Shown piece by piece: positions 25,813 through 33,742 of a stretch of 64,000 bases of DNA (within the stretch, counting starts at the first letter, position 1; each line of letters opens with the position of its first letter). The notes under the pieces are model-generated. The model was not told the origin of the DNA. It saw nothing but the letters and a program-made list of their open reading frames with translations, and searched no databases. The position numbers and the translations under genes were made by a program. Source of the DNA: JAFMJV01 sp963814315 (lineage in GTDB: Bacteria > Chloroflexota > Limnocylindria > Limnocylindrales > CSP1-4). The stretch covers positions 434,001-498,000 of the forward strand of contig CAWFCG010000001.1 of the NCBI GenBank assembly GCA_963814315.1, read 5' to 3'.

Positions 25813-26986
25813 GAGACACCTCTGCAGTCGACTCCGGCCGGAGGTCCACGACCTCCATGATCGAATCTTCGCTGAACAGGGCCGGGTCGACAGGCTCATA
25901 CGGGTGCTGTGAGATCGCGGCGTGGTCCAGTTCGACACCGAGGCCCGGCGCTTCGGAGACGTCGATGTGGCCGTCGGCCACGCGCGGCGCTCCGACCACG
26001 ACCTCGTGTCGCCAGGGCACATCCCAAGGCTCCAGCATCTCCTGGATCTGGAAGTTGGGGCTCACCACGTCCACGGCGAGCGTGGCGGCGGTGGCGACGG
26101 CGCCGTTGGGATTGTGCGGAGCGATCTGCACGAACCAGGTCTCGGCCATGGCCGCGATGTCACGAGCTTCGGCGATGCCCCCCACGTGCAGGATGTCGGG
26201 TTGGAGGATCTGGACCGCGCCGAGCTCAAGCAGGCGTCGCACCTCGAGTCGGGAATAGCAGCGCTCGCCTGCCGCGATAGGCACCCGGCTGTGTTCAGCC
26301 ACATGCCGCATGGCCTCCGGATTGCCCGGTGGCACCGGCTCCTCGAAGAAGAAGGGGTCGAAAGGCTCGAGGCGGTGGGCGAAGGTCACGGCAGCGTGGA
26401 CGCTGAATCGACCATGCCCCTCGATCAGCAGCGCCACCCTAGGCCCAAGTTCGCGTCGGAGCGCAGCCACGATCTCGACCGCGAGTTCGCTCTCGTCGAC
26501 CGTCGGCGCCAGGTCCGCCCGCCCGAAGGGATCGAACTTCAAAGCCCGATAACCCAGCTCCACGACCTCGCCAGCGCGCTCGACCCACTCCTCGACCGTT
26601 CGGACCCCGAAGTACCAGCCATTGGCGTAGACCGGCAGCGGGCCATGAACACGACCTCCGAGCAAGCGCCATACCGGCTGCCCGAGCTGCTTGCCCATGA
26701 TGTCCCATAGAGCGATCTCGACGGCAGCCAAGCCCGTGCCGGCGACATACCCACCGACCCAGAACGGATCGCGGGTGAGCAGGCGACGGACTCCGGCGAT
26801 AGATGTGGCGTCTGCTCCGACAAGAACACGCTTGAGGTCCTCGAGGTGACCCTGGATCGTGAGTTCACGGCCTTCGAGCGTGGCCTCACCAAGGCCGATG
26901 ATGCCGTTGTCGGTCTCGACCTCGATGAAGACCCAGTTTCGCCACCCAGCGTGGCATGGATACCAGCGGATGTCAGCTATTCGCAT
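25805..26986 (-). CDS. Enolase-superfamily sugar-acid dehydratase (galactonate-dehydratase-like)
   Basis: The 393-residue protein of the mandelate racemase/muconate lactonizing group has metal ligands in LLIEGHGRFSVH, FFFEEPVPPGN and AAGERCYSR, and a C-terminal catalytic His in IAPHNPNGAVA. The HGR, EEP, GER and PHNP pattern resembles D-galactonate dehydratase and related sugar-acid dehydratases. It would turn the sugar acid made by the lactonase into a 2-keto-3-deoxy acid. ATG 26986 overlaps the permease stop (TGATG). The precise sugar acid cannot be read from sequence. Confidence 0.85.
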   Translation of the reverse strand: MRIADIRWYPCHAGWRNWVFIEVETDNGIIGLGEATLEGRELTIQGHLEDLKRVLVGADATSIAGVRRLLTRDPFWVGGYVAGTGLAAVEIALWDIMGKQLGQPVWRLLGGRVHGPLPVYANGWYFGVRTVEEWVERAGEVVELGYRALKFDPFGRADLAPTVDESELAVEIVAALRRELGPRVALLIEGHGRFSVHAAVTFAHRLEPFDPFFFEEPVPPGNPEAMRHVAEHSRVPIAAGERCYSRLEVRRLLELGAVQILQPDILHVGGIAEARDIAAMAETWFVQIAPHNPNGAVATAATLAVDVVSPNFQIQEMLEPWDVPWRHEVVVGAPRVADGHIDVSEAPGLGVELDHAAISQHPYEPVDPALFSEDSIMEVVDLRPESTAEVSRE

Positions 26987-28044
26987 CACTCGCCTCCCGT
27001 ACGCGGGGAATCGTCTGCCGCGACCCCGGCAACTGACTGCCGGAACATTCGCTTCTTGCGGACTTGGTCGATACCAGCAGCAACGATGACGACGCCACCG
27101 ACGAAGAGGTTCTGGAGTGTCGAGTCGACCCTCAGAAGAATGAGACCAGTGGTCAGGACGCTCAACAGGATGGCTCCGATGACCGTGCCTCGAATCGAAC
27201 CGATCGAACCCGAGATGCTCGTTCCGCCGATAACGACAGCTGCGATGACCTCGAGTTCGAAGCCCCCGCCCAAGGACGGCGGGCCGGAGCTTAACCGGGA
27301 TGCCATCAGCACGCCGGCGAAGGCGGCCAGCGCACCGCCGAGGACATATGTGGCAAGGGAGACCCGGACGACATTGATGCCCACGCGCCGGGCGCCCTCG
27401 CGATTGCCTCCTACCGCCCGTACCGTCCAGCCGAAGTTCGTCCGCTCTAGCAGGATGTCCATCAGGATGGCCACGATCGCCGCGATGATGATGAGCAGCG
27501 GCAAGCCCATGAACTCCCCTTGGCCGACCGCCGTGAACTCGTCCGGTAGGGGCCCGATCGGGTTGCCACCCGAGAGCGTGACGACGAGTGACCGGACGGC
27601 AAAGAGTGTTCCGAGCGTCACGATGATGGGCGGGATGCTGGCGTAGTTGACGAGCACACCGTTGAGCAGACCGACGGCGATGCCGGTGGAGATGCCAAAC
27701 ATGAACACCACGGGTACGGCCCAACCGGCTTCGGCGGCCCACGCTGCACTCACCGCTCCTGCGGCGAAGACCGACCCGATCGAGAGGTCCAAGCCACCAC
27801 CGATCATGACGATCGTAGAACCTGCCCCAACGATGACCAGAAACACGGCGTTGCGCAGGATGTTGGTCCAGGTCTGCTGGTCCAGGAAGTGTTCGTTCTG
27901 GGTAGCGCCGAGCAAGACGAAGACGATGATGACCAGGATGAGGGCACTCGCACTGCTCGAGGCGATGCGGCGCCAACGCGACTGCGTCACTGAGGCCAGA
28001 TCGACGTCCAAGGCCTCGGTGTTGATGGCTTCTGCGTCAGCCAT
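26986..28044 (-). CDS. Sugar ABC permease (RbsC/FrcC-like)
   Basis: This 352-residue ribose-type permease has a hydrophilic N-terminus and then about ten hydrophobic segments. Family motifs are GAGSTIVMIGGGLDLSIGSV and NFGWTVRAVGGNREGARRVG. MADAEAI at 28044 begins eight bases inside the ATPase gene's end. It forms the homodimeric channel for the sugar bound by the protein of 28863. Confidence 0.87.
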   Translation of the reverse strand: MADAEAINTEALDVDLASVTQSRWRRIASSSASALILVIIVFVLLGATQNEHFLDQQTWTNILRNAVFLVIVGAGSTIVMIGGGLDLSIGSVFAAGAVSAAWAAEAGWAVPVVFMFGISTGIAVGLLNGVLVNYASIPPIIVTLGTLFAVRSLVVTLSGGNPIGPLPDEFTAVGQGEFMGLPLLIIIAAIVAILMDILLERTNFGWTVRAVGGNREGARRVGINVVRVSLATYVLGGALAAFAGVLMASRLSSGPPSLGGGFELEVIAAVVIGGTSISGSIGSIRGTVIGAILLSVLTTGLILLRVDSTLQNLFVGGVVIVAAGIDQVRKKRMFRQSVAGVAADDSPRTGGE

Positions 28045-28852
28045 CCGAGTTTCGCTCCCCCGCCTCATGGTCCCCGGGCAAGGCGCCAGTGATGAGCCCG
28101 ACGAGTTCCTCGGGAGTCGTTTGCGCCACTTGGCGGACACCCCGGACGCGGCCCAATCGCATGACCATGACCCGGTCAGCGACCTTGAAGACGAACGAGA
28201 CATCGTGGCTGATGAGGACTACGGCCTTGCCACTGGCGCGCAGCTCACCCACGGTGTCGGCGACCTGCTGGGTCTCCCTGACACCAAGGGCGGCCGTCGG
28301 CTCATCCATGACTACGATGGGATTGTCATCGCGGATCGCCCGCGCGATGGCCACTCCCTGGCGCTGGCCACCGGATAGCTCACCCACCGGCACACGCACG
28401 GATGGCAAGCGGACGCGCAGCCCACGGATGGTCTTGGCGGCTTCCTCGATCATCCGCGTCCGATCCGCGAAGATGCGCCAGCGGCTCAAGGGTTGACCCA
28501 GGAACATGTTGGCAGCGACGTCGAGGGTCTCCACCAATGAAAGGTCCTGGAAGACGGTGGAGACCCCCATCGATCGGGCTACGTGTGGATCACTGCCCTT
28601 GAGGGCCTTGCCCCGGATGTGGAGCTCACCCTTGTCCAGGGCGTAGACACCCGACATGACCTTGACCATGGTGGACTTGCCGGCACCGTTGTCGCCAACG
28701 ACCGCCAGCACCTCGCCGGGGTAGGCGGTGAGCGAGACATCCCGAAGCGCGACCACGTGGCCGAAGGACTTCCATGCCCCTGTCAGTTGCAGGGCTGGCG
28801 TGGAACCCAGAACCTGAGCTTCGGAGACGGCTTCAGGGATGCTCGCCTGCAC
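28037..28852 (-). CDS. Sugar ABC ATPase, single-domain (FrcA-like)
   Basis: The 271-residue ATPase has Walker A (GDNGAGKSTMVKVMSG), the signature LSGGQRQGVAIARAI, Walker B IVVMDEPTAAL and the H-loop LISHDVSF. It has one nucleotide-binding domain, half the length of RbsA/MglA and like FrcA of fructose systems. GTG 28852 is ten bases after the binding-protein stop; the longer open frame upstream overlaps that gene and is not credible. Confidence 0.85.
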   Translation of the reverse strand: MQASIPEAVSEAQVLGSTPALQLTGAWKSFGHVVALRDVSLTAYPGEVLAVVGDNGAGKSTMVKVMSGVYALDKGELHIRGKALKGSDPHVARSMGVSTVFQDLSLVETLDVAANMFLGQPLSRWRIFADRTRMIEEAAKTIRGLRVRLPSVRVPVGELSGGQRQGVAIARAIRDDNPIVVMDEPTAALGVRETQQVADTVGELRASGKAVVLISHDVSFVFKVADRVMVMRLGRVRGVRQVAQTTPEELVGLITGALPGDHEAGERNSDG

Positions 28853-28862
28853 CGTGGCGGAC

Positions 28863-29846
28863 CTAGCCCGCGGACTCGAGGCTGGGGATGAACTCTGCCG
28901 GGCAGCCACCGTATGGCAGCCGATCGGCCGTGACGGGGTCGACATCGATCGGCCAGAGGGTCTGCTCGGGACCCGTTCCAGCTTGGTCAGCCTTGATCAG
29001 CTCTGCCGCGAACGGAGATGCCCAGAAATAGCACTGCGTCAGCGTGGTCGTGATCCAGCCATCCTCGATCGCGGCCAGGGTCGGATCGAGGGCGTCGATC
29101 GAGAGGACGAAGACCTCGCCAGGCTCCAGGCCCGCCTCAGCGAATGCTGCCGGGACCACGCCCGGAGCCGCGCCTTCGATAAGCCACAGGGCATCCATCT
29201 CGGGATAGGCGAGGCTGATAGCGCCCAGCTTCTCAGCGGCCTCGGCCGGGTCGGAGTTGTCCGTCTCCCAGGCAAGCTCCGTGATGCCCGGGTATTCGGC
29301 GGCGACCTGCGCACGGAAGCCCTCGACTTGGGCCACCTGGTTGGGCGTCTCGCGCGCCGTACCCAAGATGACCACGTTAGCTTCAGGCCCCACTTCGGCG
29401 GCGATGATGTCCGCTGAGACCTTGCCGTACTCGGCATTGTCCGTCCCGACGGAGTAGTCGGCCGCTTCGTCGATGCAGCCAATCGACACGACGGTGATAC
29501 CTGCGGCCTGCGCCTCTGCGATGACGCCGCTGAAGGCCGCCGGGTCCAGGCTGCAGGTGATGATGCCGTCTGCGTCATCGGCGATGGCCTGCTCCATCAT
29601 CGAGACCATGGCCGGGATGTCGATCGTGTCCGGTCCCACCAGTGTGGGCGTATAGCCGATGCGGTCTGCCGCAGCCGCGAAAGCCTCATCCGACTGGCCC
29701 CACGCCTGGAAGCTTGGCAGCGGGTTGACGTACCAGATGTTCAGCGGCTCCTCGCTATCCTGGGCCTGGACAGGCCCCACTGCGGCCGCCGCCAGGGCCA
29801 CGCTGGCAAGCGCAGCGACCATCTTGAAGCGTGCACGTCGTTGCAT
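28863..29846 (-). CDS. Sugar ABC substrate-binding protein (RbsB-like), first operon
   Basis: The 327-residue exported protein of the Peripla_BP_4 group has a signal peptide (MVAALASVALAAAAVGPVQA Q). Sugar-binding family marks include ADDADGIITCSLDPAAF, GITVVSIGCIDEAADYSV and ANVVILGTARETPN. GGGAGG precedes ATG 29846. As the first gene of the operon it sets the substrate; three further cysteines in the mature part are unusual for this group. The ligand is not predictable beyond sugar or polyol. Confidence 0.85.
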   Translation of the reverse strand: MQRRARFKMVAALASVALAAAAVGPVQAQDSEEPLNIWYVNPLPSFQAWGQSDEAFAAAADRIGYTPTLVGPDTIDIPAMVSMMEQAIADDADGIITCSLDPAAFSGVIAEAQAAGITVVSIGCIDEAADYSVGTDNAEYGKVSADIIAAEVGPEANVVILGTARETPNQVAQVEGFRAQVAAEYPGITELAWETDNSDPAEAAEKLGAISLAYPEMDALWLIEGAAPGVVPAAFAEAGLEPGEVFVLSIDALDPTLAAIEDGWITTTLTQCYFWASPFAAELIKADQAGTGPEQTLWPIDVDPVTADRLPYGGCPAEFIPSLESAG

Positions 29847-29894
29847 GGTTTTCAGACCTCCCCGTTCTGCTCTGATGCGCCGAAGGTTTCGGCG

Positions 29895-29935
29895 TGACAT
29901 ATGATGTCATACCTCATGAGGCACTGCGGTGTCAA
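29895..29935 (-). promoter_or_regulatory. Promoter and palindromic operator of the first sugar operon
   Basis: On the minus strand TTGACA (29935-29930), an 18-base spacer and TATGAC (29911-29906) form a promoter. Overlapping its -10 box is TGACAT-ATG-ATGTCA (29895-29909), a perfect inverted repeat. Core TATGATGTC recurs at 30002-30010 in front of the divergent GntR gene, so that GntR protein probably binds both. Confidence 0.6.
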
Positions 29936-30001
29936 CCCCTCCTGAATGAGAGTCTTGGTACGGGTTTCAGGGTGCGGAGTCGGCCACTTTGTGGGCGCAT
30001 G

Positions 30002-30010
30002 TATGATGTC
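30002..30010 (+). promoter_or_regulatory. Second TATGATGTC site, overlapping a likely -10 box
   Basis: TATGATGTC is identical to the core of the operator at 29895-29909. TATGAT (30002-30007) could be the -10 box of the GntR gene, with transcription starting near GTG 30014 (leaderless). Binding here would give autoregulation. Confidence 0.45.
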
Positions 30011-30013
30011 TCT

Positions 30014-30784
30014 GTGAACACGCAAGCGAGACTCGGCGCCGCTCGGCCGCGAACGGCTGACCAGCGACTTATGACGGACGCTGGAGGGTCGCGCACCGAG
30101 ATCCTGATCGGCCAGCTCATCGACCGGATCATCAGCGGTGTCCACGCCCCCGGCGACACGATTCCCACCGAGGCACAGTTGGGGAATGCGTTCGGGGTAA
30201 GCCGCACGGTCGTACGCGAGACCATCAAGGTCCTGGCCGAGAAGCAGCTCGTGCGCGTCGACCGCGGGCGCGGGACTGTCGTGCGACCCCGCCGCGAGTG
30301 GCGGATGCTGGATGCCGCCAACCTCTCGGCCCAGATCCGCCACGGTGACCGAGAGGTGGTCATCCGTGAGTTGATCGTGATGCGCAAGGGCATCGAACCG
30401 GAGCTGGCAGCGATCGCCGCCGCATCGGCGACCCCGGAAGTGATCGCATCGATCGGTGTGCGCGTCGATGCTCTCGCGCGTTTGGTCGACGACGAGCCGG
30501 CCTACCACGTCGCAGATGGCCAGTTTCACGAGGCGATCGCCGAGGCGGCCGGTGTCGCCATCGCCGTCGAGTTCCTTCGAGTGATGCGCGAGCCCCTCGA
30601 CCTCGGCCGGCAGCTCACGGACCTGATTCCGGACGCCATCGCCAGCGCTCATCAGCATCACCTCGAAGTGTTCGGTGCCATCGCTCAGCGGGACGCAGAT
30701 GGGGCTCGGTGCGCGATGCGACGTCATCTCGAGTGGGCGGAGGAGCGGCTCGAGCTCGCATTCGACCCCAGGCGCGCGAGATGA
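30014..30784 (+). CDS. GntR/FCD-family transcription regulator, first sugar operon
   Basis: The product is about 256 residues. A winged helix (GVHAPGDTIPTEAQLGNAFG, VSRTVVRETIKVLAEKQLVR) is followed by an FCD ligand domain with helices carrying His and Asp/Glu metal ligands (GQFHEAIAEAAG, AHQHHLEVF, MRRHLEWAEERL). Such regulators repress sugar-acid or sugar operons until an acid intermediate binds. It is divergent from the first operon and shares its operator core. The start is uncertain: GTG 30014 would be leaderless, and ATG 29999 or ATG 30071 are alternatives. Its stop overlaps the RraA-like gene (ATGA). Confidence 0.85.
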   Translation: MNTQARLGAARPRTADQRLMTDAGGSRTEILIGQLIDRIISGVHAPGDTIPTEAQLGNAFGVSRTVVRETIKVLAEKQLVRVDRGRGTVVRPRREWRMLDAANLSAQIRHGDREVVIRELIVMRKGIEPELAAIAAASATPEVIASIGVRVDALARLVDDEPAYHVADGQFHEAIAEAAGVAIAVEFLRVMREPLDLGRQLTDLIPDAIASAHQHHLEVFGAIAQRDADGARCAMRRHLEWAEERLELAFDPRRAR

Positions 30785-31368
30785 GCGTCCCTGGGACTCT
30801 CGAGCTGATCGAGGCTTTGCGTCGCGTCGGATACAGCGCCGTCGTTTCCGACTGCTGCGATCAGGTCGGCCTGCGTGAGCAGACGATGACGGCCGGCATC
30901 ACACCGATCTCCGGCGGGACCGAGGTCCTCGTCGGGTTCGCCCGACCGGTCCTCAGCGCGGCCATCGACGAGATCCCCGACCAACCCTACGACGCGGAGA
31001 TCGACTACATCGACTCACTGCGTTCGGATGACGTCGTGGTCGGCGCCGTGGAGGCACCTGGAGCGTTCTGGGGCGAGCTGTTCTCGACAGCCGCGAGGGC
31101 GCGGGGTGCCGTCGGAACGGTCGTCGACGGCCTCGTGCGTGACCAGGCGCGGATCCGCCAGCTCGGCTTCCCGGTGTTCGCCCGAGGTTCACGGCCGACC
31201 GACAGCCTCGGACGCATCTCCATCCGTGAGCACGACGTCCGCTTGGGGATCGGCGGCATCTCCGTCTCGCCCGGCGATCTCGTCGTAGCCGACATCGATG
31301 GCGTGACGGTCGTGTGTGGTGTCAGGCATCCCGGTCCGTCCGGACGGGGATGCAGATCAGCCGCCTGA
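30781..31368 (+). CDS. RraA-like aldolase homologue, C-terminally altered copy
   Basis: Residues 1 to about 178 of 195 match the RraA/HMG-aldolase-like protein at 34768 nearly line for line: SAVVSDCCDQVGLR, APGAFWGELFSTAA, GTVVDGLVRDQARI (the active-site region) and SPGDLVVADIDGVTVV. After that point the relative continues with about 45 residues of helix, whereas this copy turns into an unrelated Gly/Pro/Arg tail (VRHPGPSGRGCRSAA) and stops. RraA-fold aldolases split 4-hydroxy-2-oxo acids, yielding pyruvate. Loss of the C-terminal helices may impair trimer packing. It is translationally coupled to the GntR gene. Confidence 0.75.
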   Translation: MSVPGTLELIEALRRVGYSAVVSDCCDQVGLREQTMTAGITPISGGTEVLVGFARPVLSAAIDEIPDQPYDAEIDYIDSLRSDDVVVGAVEAPGAFWGELFSTAARARGAVGTVVDGLVRDQARIRQLGFPVFARGSRPTDSLGRISIREHDVRLGIGGISVSPGDLVVADIDGVTVVCGVRHPGPSGRGCRSAA

Positions 31369-31559
31369 GTGGTCGCGTTGTCCCGTCATACGGGAACGTC
31401 CCAGATGGCGCCGTTCAGGGTGTCACACTGAGCCAAGGTGGCTGTCGTGTCGATCGCCTCGCTGGGAACCATCGTGGTCGCGGTTCTGGACGCTGAATCT
31501 GCGCGTCAGCGATCGATCTCGCTGCGACCATGACCTGCGACCGCCTTGAGCCCTCGGCC

Positions 31560-32906
31560 CTAGGACGAGCTGTTGGCCCTCCAAACGTGACGGTTGACGA
31601 CGTTCTCGGCAAGCTCCTGGTGCCCGCTGACGGGAGCAGGCGCGATGCCACCAGCCTCGACGCGGTCGGCCAGGTCGGCCAGGGACAGCGCCCCGGACAT
31701 GATCGACTGTCCGAGCTGACCCGACCAGCCGGCGTAGCGCTCTTCGACCATCGCCGAGAGCTCTCCCGATTCAACCATGTCAGCGGCCGCGAGCAACGCC
31801 TGGGCGAGTGTGTCGATGCCCCCGATGTGGGCGTAGAACAGGTCCGTTCGGTCACTGCTCTGGCGCCGAAGCTTGGCGTCGAAGTTGAAGCCACCGCCCG
31901 CGGTGAACCCGCCACTCTTGAGGATCTCGTACATCGGCATGACCAAGTCATCGACCGAGTTGGGGAACTGGTCGGTGTCCCAGCCGTTCTGGGCGTCGCC
32001 TCGATTGGCGTCGACGGAGCCGAACATCCCATTGGCGACCGCGTACGCCACCTCATGGTGGAAGCTGTGCCCTGCCAGCGTGGCGTGGTTGGCCTCGATG
32101 TTGAGCTTGTACTCCTGCTCGAGTCCGTGGCGGGCAAGGAAACCGTGCACGGTCGCCGAGTCGTAGTCGTACTGGTGCTTGGTCGGCTCCTGGGGCTTGG
32201 GCTCGATGAGCAGCATGCCCTCGAATCCGATCTTGGCCTTGTGCTCAGCCACCAGGTGGAGGAAGCGAGCCAGCTGCTCGCCCTCATGACGGAGGTCGGT
32301 GTTCAGCAGTGAGTCGTAGCCTTCACGCCCGCCCCACAGGACATAGTTGGAGCCGCCGAGCCGCTGCGTGACCTCGAGCATGTTGCGGACCTGAGCGGCG
32401 GCGCAGGCGAAGACCTCCGGGTCCGGATTGGTCGACGCACCGCCCTGGTAGCGCGGGTGGGTGAAGAGATTGGCGGTGCCCCAGAGCAGTCGGACGCCAG
32501 TCCGCTCCTGGTAGCCCAACGCATCCTCGACAAGCGCATCGAGGTTGGAGCGAAACTCGCGGAACGACGCCCCCTCCGGCGCGACGTCCACATCGTGGAA
32601 GCAGTAGTAGGGCATGCCCAACTTCTCGAGGAACTCGAAGGCGACCGACATCTTCAGGCGCGCCGCAGCCATCGGGTCCATGCTCGGGTCCAGCCACGGG
32701 CGGTCGAGCGTCGCGACGCCGAACATGTCTCGGCCATCCCACGCGAACGAGTGCCACAGGCAGACCCCGATGCGCAGCTGGTCTTCCATGCGCTGGCCGA
32801 GGACGATGCGATCGGGATCGTAGACCTTGAAGGCCAGCGGGTCGCTGGACTCCAGTCCCGCGAACGGGATGCGGTTGGGTACCTGTGTGAAGAATGGACC
32901 TGACAC
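31560..32906 (-). CDS. xylA: Xylose isomerase (class II)
   Basis: The 448-residue enzyme carries the class II xylose isomerase motifs: YYCFHDVDVAPEG (catalytic His), VLWGGREGYDSLLNTD, LLIEPKPQEPTKHQYDYD (metal-binding Glu) and NIEANHATLAGHSFHHE. It converts D-xylose to D-xylulose, or related aldoses, using two divalent metals. GTG 32906 has GGAGG nine bases upstream. It is the last gene of the second operon and its 5' end overlaps the reading frame of the HAD gene. The xylulokinase at 17220 is truncated, so the xylulose route is not complete within this window. Confidence 0.95.
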   Translation of the reverse strand: MSGPFFTQVPNRIPFAGLESSDPLAFKVYDPDRIVLGQRMEDQLRIGVCLWHSFAWDGRDMFGVATLDRPWLDPSMDPMAAARLKMSVAFEFLEKLGMPYYCFHDVDVAPEGASFREFRSNLDALVEDALGYQERTGVRLLWGTANLFTHPRYQGGASTNPDPEVFACAAAQVRNMLEVTQRLGGSNYVLWGGREGYDSLLNTDLRHEGEQLARFLHLVAEHKAKIGFEGMLLIEPKPQEPTKHQYDYDSATVHGFLARHGLEQEYKLNIEANHATLAGHSFHHEVAYAVANGMFGSVDANRGDAQNGWDTDQFPNSVDDLVMPMYEILKSGGFTAGGGFNFDAKLRRQSSDRTDLFYAHIGGIDTLAQALLAAADMVESGELSAMVEERYAGWSGQLGQSIMSGALSLADLADRVEAGGIAPAPVSGHQELAENVVNRHVWRANSSS

Positions 32907-33742
32907 GCTACGACCTCCAGGATGGTGGATGTGGACTTGCTTGGGTGACCCTGCGACCGGTTCACTGACGATAGCTCAGCGGCACATGCCTCGATGTCGG
33001 CCAAGGTCACGTAGCCGACGGGCCTGATGTCCTTCCGATCAGCGATGACCTGCGTCACCTCGCCACCGGGGTCACCCAGCGAGCTGACCACGAGCGCGGC
33101 TTCGCTGAAGTCCTCGTCACGCGTATACCCGTTCACGGTCACCAGCGTGGCGAGACCCGCCGTGTGTGCGGCGAGCAGACCGTTGCGTGAGTCCTCGACC
33201 ACGACCGCATCGACAGGGTCGATGCCGAGGCGCTCGAGCGCCAGGAGGTAGATGTCCGACGCCGGCTTCTTGTGCGCGACGACGTCACCGGCCAGCACCA
33301 GGAACCGTGCCGCCATGTCCACCCCCACCGCATGCTCGAGGATGGCCCGCACCGATGGCTCCGCCGAGGTCGAGCAGACCGCCAACTGCCAGCCCGCGGC
33401 ATGCGCCTCGGTCACGATGCGCTCGATGCCCGCTCGTGCCGGCAGCGTGCCCGCCTGCACCAGCTCGATGTACAACTGCGTCTTGCGCTCGTGCCATCTG
33501 GCCACCTGCGCGAGCTGCCCCTCGCGGTCGGTCGGCAGCCCCGCGGCGGCCACGAACATCGGTGTCAGCAGCGAGGCCAGGCGCTCCTTGCCACCACCGA
33601 TGCGCAGCGCCACGCCGTAGTCGTCCTCCGACCAGTACACCGGCAGGCCGAACTCGCTGAACGTGGCATCGAAGGCGGGCAGGTGACCGAAGCGCTCGGT
33701 GTCAGCGAGCACGCCGTCGCAGTCGAAGATGAGCGCGTTCAC
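32654..33742 (-). CDS. HAD-superfamily phosphatase/mutase (CbbY-like) with an overrun 3' end
   Basis: Residues 1-235 are a normal beta-phosphoglucomutase/CbbY-type HAD protein: FDCDGVLADTERFGH (nucleophile Asp), LAVCSTSAEPSVR and GDVVAHKKPASDIYLLALE, then VVVEDSRNGLLAAHTAG. The domain should end near VGYVTLADIEACAAEL (about 33000). Instead the frame stays open for another roughly 100 residues, across the xylA start, with a tail rich in Ser/Arg that looks out of frame (SRSRDWSPATRWPSRS). A lost stop or a small indel near 32960 would explain it. Substrate is a sugar phosphate by context. Its ATG overlaps the aldolase stop (ATGA). Confidence 0.8.
   Translation of the reverse strand: MNALIFDCDGVLADTERFGHLPAFDATFSEFGLPVYWSEDDYGVALRIGGGKERLASLLTPMFVAAAGLPTDREGQLAQVARWHERKTQLYIELVQAGTLPARAGIERIVTEAHAAGWQLAVCSTSAEPSVRAILEHAVGVDMAARFLVLAGDVVAHKKPASDIYLLALERLGIDPVDAVVVEDSRNGLLAAHTAGLATLVTVNGYTRDEDFSEAALVVSSLGDPGGEVTQVIADRKDIRPVGYVTLADIEACAAELSSVNRSQGHPSKSTSTILEVVACQVHSSHRYPTASRSRDWSPATRWPSRSTIPIASSSASAWKTSCASGSACGTRSRGMAETCSASRRSTARGWTRAWTRWLRRA

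Noticed and set aside
26987..27976. N-terminal extension of the dehydratase frame upstream of ATG 26986
   Set aside because: This part is out of frame with, and fully inside, the permease gene; it is Arg/His-rich and lacks family similarity. The overlap TGATG at 26986 marks the true start.
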